A stretch of DNA of 7,677 nucleotides, from NCBI GenBank assembly GCA_900757415.1, contig CAAENU010000050.1, positions 1 through 7,677 of the forward strand, read 5' to 3'. The position numbers and the translations under genes are program-made. The notes below the pieces were generated by a model that made no database searches, was not told the origin of the DNA, and was given only the letters and a program-made list of their open reading frames with translations. This document shows positions 6,443 to 7,677 of the stretch, in pieces. This DNA comes from an uncultured Oscillospiraceae bacterium. Its GTDB lineage: Bacteria > Bacillota > Clostridia > Oscillospirales > Oscillospiraceae. How positions within the stretch are numbered: the stretch's first letter is position 1; each line of letters begins with the position of its first letter.

Positions 6443-6510
6443 ATGTTATCCGGCAGCATGGTGATTGCCCAAAGTATGATCGAGCGAGACGAAAACCATT
6501 CAAAAAATAT

Positions 6511-6539
6511 TTGAAATCTCCATCCGAATCTGCTATAAT
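6511..6539 (+). promoter_or_regulatory. Near-consensus promoter in the intergenic region
   Basis: TTGAAA (6511-6516), exactly 17 bp, then TATAAT (6534-6539) with TGC directly before it (extended -10). This is one of the best sigma-A promoters in the window, yet no protein gene follows for almost 400 bp and an intrinsic terminator starts about 10 bp downstream. It predicts transcription from about A6546. Confidence 0.8.
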
Positions 6540-6545
6540 AAACGT

Positions 6546-6603
6546 ACAGCGTGTGGCGTTTCTGCGTAAATCCAGTTGGAGAAACAGCCACGCGCCTTTT
6601 TTT
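6546..6603 (+). ncRNA. Candidate ~58-nt hairpin small RNA with own promoter and terminator
   Basis: From the predicted start near 6546 the RNA folds almost at once: GCGTGTGGC (6549-6557) pairs with GCCACGCGC (6587-6595), with one G-U. After a bulged A6586, GTTTCT (6558-6563) pairs with AGAAAC (6580-6585). The 16-nt loop is GCGTAAATCCAGTTGG (6564-6579). A run of seven T (6597-6603) follows, so the hairpin is also a textbook terminator. The product would be one stem-loop with a U tail. Loop bases 6564-6573 are perfectly complementary to 6345-6354 in the groEL tail. Expression and function are inferred. The alternative is an attenuator that has lost its gene, with read-through to the next terminator at 6704 giving about 160 nt. 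Confidence 0.5.
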
Positions 6604-6663
6604 GCGGAATCGGGTGAGAAATGGCAAGATGGGAGAAAACTTCATAGGAAAATCGTGTAGCAG

Positions 6664-6704
6664 AAATGCGTAAGTCCGGATATTTTGGGACTTACGCATT
6701 TTTT
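6664..6704 (+). terminator. Second intergenic intrinsic terminator
   Basis: AAATGCGTAAGTCC (6664-6677) pairs perfectly with GGACTTACGCATTT (6688-6701) around a 10-nt loop, followed by T through 6704. It would stop read-through from the small-RNA promoter and insulate the DUF2089 gene. Its stem carries GCGTAAGTCC, one base different from the small RNA loop motif GCGTAAATCC. Confidence 0.8.
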
Positions 6705-6737
6705 ATTGTTTTCAAAAAGATAACATGATATACGAAC

Positions 6738-6836
6738 GACAAGATTTGTCACAGATGAGCGCGCAGGGCTGAAGTATTGTCCCCCTGCAGACAATGAGGC
6801 ACCATTGTAGCCGCCCGTGCAGGACAGCACCATTTT
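6738..6836. other. Intergenic stretch with interleaved stems, possible structured RNA or repeat
   Basis: GACAA/TTGTC (6738-6742, 6746-6750) forms a small hairpin. GCAGGG (6763-6768) can pair with CCCTGC (6783-6788), while ATTGTC (6776-6781) can pair with GACAAT (6790-6795). The two stems interleave as in an H-type pseudoknot. The 8-mer GCACCATT occurs at 6799-6806 and 6829-6836. It lies upstream of the DUF2089 promoter, so it is not that gene's leader unless a promoter was missed. The base composition is GC-richer than the flanks. I do not recognise a known riboswitch, and no protein is supported. Confidence 0.3.
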
Positions 6837-6879
6837 TACATCCTATCCGGAAACAGGTTTAATATTTTTAATTCTATTA

Positions 6880-6908
6880 TTGACATAGATGAAATATTAT
6901 GGTATCTC
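6880..6908 (+). promoter_or_regulatory. Promoter of the DUF2089 gene
   Basis: A perfect TTGACA (6880-6885), 17 bp, then TATCTC (6903-6908) preceded by TGG, an extended -10 that offsets the weak -10. Transcription would start about 6915, leaving a leader of only some 17 nt that is almost entirely the ribosome site. The flanking DNA (6860-6900) is AT-rich. Confidence 0.5.
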
Positions 6909-6915
6909 GAAAGTG

Positions 6916-6923
6916 AAGGAGGG
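6916..6923 (+). promoter_or_regulatory. Ribosome binding site of the DUF2089 gene
   Basis: AAGGAGGG, with GGAGG 9 nt before the ATG at 6932; it decides that start. Confidence 0.85.
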
Positions 6924-6931
6924 AGATCGCT

Positions 6932-7677
6932 ATGAAATTCTCTGGTCAGTGTCCTGTGTGCGGGGCGGCACTTCATTTAGCACGGCTGAGCTGCCCCGGC
7001 TGCAAGGCAGAGTTCCCCACCGATGAACCGCTTTCCCCTTATGAGTGCCTTGCCCCGGAATACGCCCGGTTTTTACAGACCTTTCTCGCCTGCCGCGGCA
7101 GCATGAAGGATGTGCAAAACAAGCTGGGCATCTCTTACCCCACAGCCAAGAAAAAACTCGATGAGTTGCTGCTGCAATTAAACCTGCGCGGCGAGGAAGA
7201 AAGTGAGGCATTTGACATGAGTCTTTTTACACCAAAAGAAAGCAGCAGTACAAAGGCTTCTGACATTGTGCGGAGCAAGCTCTACGAAAATGGCGGCAGG
7301 GCAACGGTTTATTCTGTTACCGGCAAGCCGTACATTATCCGGGCCGCTAAGGATGGCTGTTCCTTCCTCTGCGGCGAGCTGCCTATAAAGCCGCCGTATA
7401 CCTACGATGTTTTTGATGTTATCGTGGATCTGTTGCTTCGGGAGGGCGGTTCTGCCCGCAAGGGCATGGGGCGCAATTCTCCCCTTGGCGAGGGTGGCTG
7501 CACGGAGGATACCGTTGTCGGTGCCATTGGCAAATACTATTTCAAAGCCCCTGCTGGGAAATATGTGTTTGACCCTGTGTTTGTGCTGGCGGCGGTGCTG
7601 GATTGGGCGGGTATTGCTCACAATGAGCGCGGCTATCTGACGCTGACCGCCGACTACCGTTCCCTGCTGTCCAGATA
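6932..7677 (+). CDS. DUF2089-family zinc-ribbon/HTH protein, runs to window edge
   Basis: 248 residues are visible. Residues 1-30 form a zinc ribbon with CPVC (7-10) and CPGC (21-24). The DUF2089 core (about 35-88) has the HTH-like RGSMKDVQNKLGISYPTAKK (55-74), which suggests nucleic-acid binding or a regulatory role. After a Ser-rich linker (about 98-108), a second region (110-245) begins DIVRSKLYENGGRATV and includes YTYDVFDVIVDLLLREGG (156-173). I recall similar C-terminal regions in DUF2089 proteins of gut Clostridia but know no function for it. The start is the ATG at 6932, backed by AAGGAGGG and the position of the zinc ribbon. The last two bases of the window are TA, so the stop codon may be cut by a single base. 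Codon use is less biased than in groEL, indicating modest expression. The DUF2089 call is firm and the molecular function is unknown. Confidence 0.85.
   Translation, partial: MKFSGQCPVCGAALHLARLSCPGCKAEFPTDEPLSPYECLAPEYARFLQTFLACRGSMKDVQNKLGISYPTAKKKLDELLLQLNLRGEEESEAFDMSLFTPKESSSTKASDIVRSKLYENGGRATVYSVTGKPYIIRAAKDGCSFLCGELPIKPPYTYDVFDVIVDLLLREGGSARKGMGRNSPLGEGGCTEDTVVGAIGKYYFKAPAGKYVFDPVFVLAAVLDWAGIAHNERGYLTLTADYRSLLSR

Noticed and set aside
6311..6514. 67-codon plus-strand open frame after groEL
   Set aside because: It runs through the groEL terminator hairpin, has no ribosome site and no protein-like composition.
6620..6646. 8-codon ORF (MARWEKTS) between the small RNA and the last terminator, as a leader peptide
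   Set aside because: It has no good ribosome site, no run of regulatory codons, and no structural gene behind the terminator.
6391..6699. 102-codon minus-strand open frame across the intergenic region
   Set aside because: It covers two terminators, the promoter and the small-RNA hairpin, and has no ribosome site or recognisable product.

Overview
The window looks like the chromosome of a GC-rich anaerobic Firmicute, most likely of the Oscillospiraceae/Ruminococcaceae type. The grounds are GC-rich coding sequence, strong AGGAGG-type ribosome binding sites, a HrcA-type CIRCE operator before groESL, a GroEL ending in GGMGGMY, and a DUF2089 protein of a form I associate with gut Clostridia. The family placement is an inference from gene style; no taxonomic marker was compared.

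Left part (1-1650), minus strand: a two-gene membrane operon. The first gene (1548 to 715) encodes an unusual protein with an XRE-type DNA-binding head, one membrane segment and a complete NfeD module. An internal Shine-Dalgarno and ATG could release the NfeD part alone. The second gene (654 downwards, cut by the window edge) is an SPFH/band-7 protein, the usual partner of NfeD. A sigma-A-like promoter lies just upstream of the first gene.

Middle part (1650-4043), plus strand: a THUMP/class I methyltransferase of the RlmL/YpsC rRNA type, a possible 45-codon small ORF, and a YegS/BmrU-type lipid kinase that starts with GTG. A divergent promoter precedes the methyltransferase. No terminator is seen between the methyltransferase and the kinase.

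Chaperonin locus (4080-6443), plus strand: promoter, extended CIRCE operator, groES, a long (181 bp) spacer rich in stem-loops, groEL, and an intrinsic terminator about 110 bp after groEL. HrcA would repress both genes and heat or unfolded protein would relieve this.

Right part (6444-7677): a 488-bp region without a protein gene. It holds a near-consensus promoter that fires straight into a hairpin/T-tract, so its transcript would be a tiny RNA of about 58 nt. A further intrinsic terminator and a stretch with interleaved stems follow. The hairpin loop of the tiny RNA is perfectly complementary over 10 nt to the groEL 3' untranslated region. The window ends inside, or at the very end of, a DUF2089 zinc-ribbon protein gene with its own promoter.

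The most interesting points are the in-frame XRE-membrane-NfeD fusion with a nested NfeD start, the candidate orphan small RNA and its complementarity to the groEL tail, and the structured groES-groEL spacer. I see no defence system, CRISPR array, transposase or phage gene.
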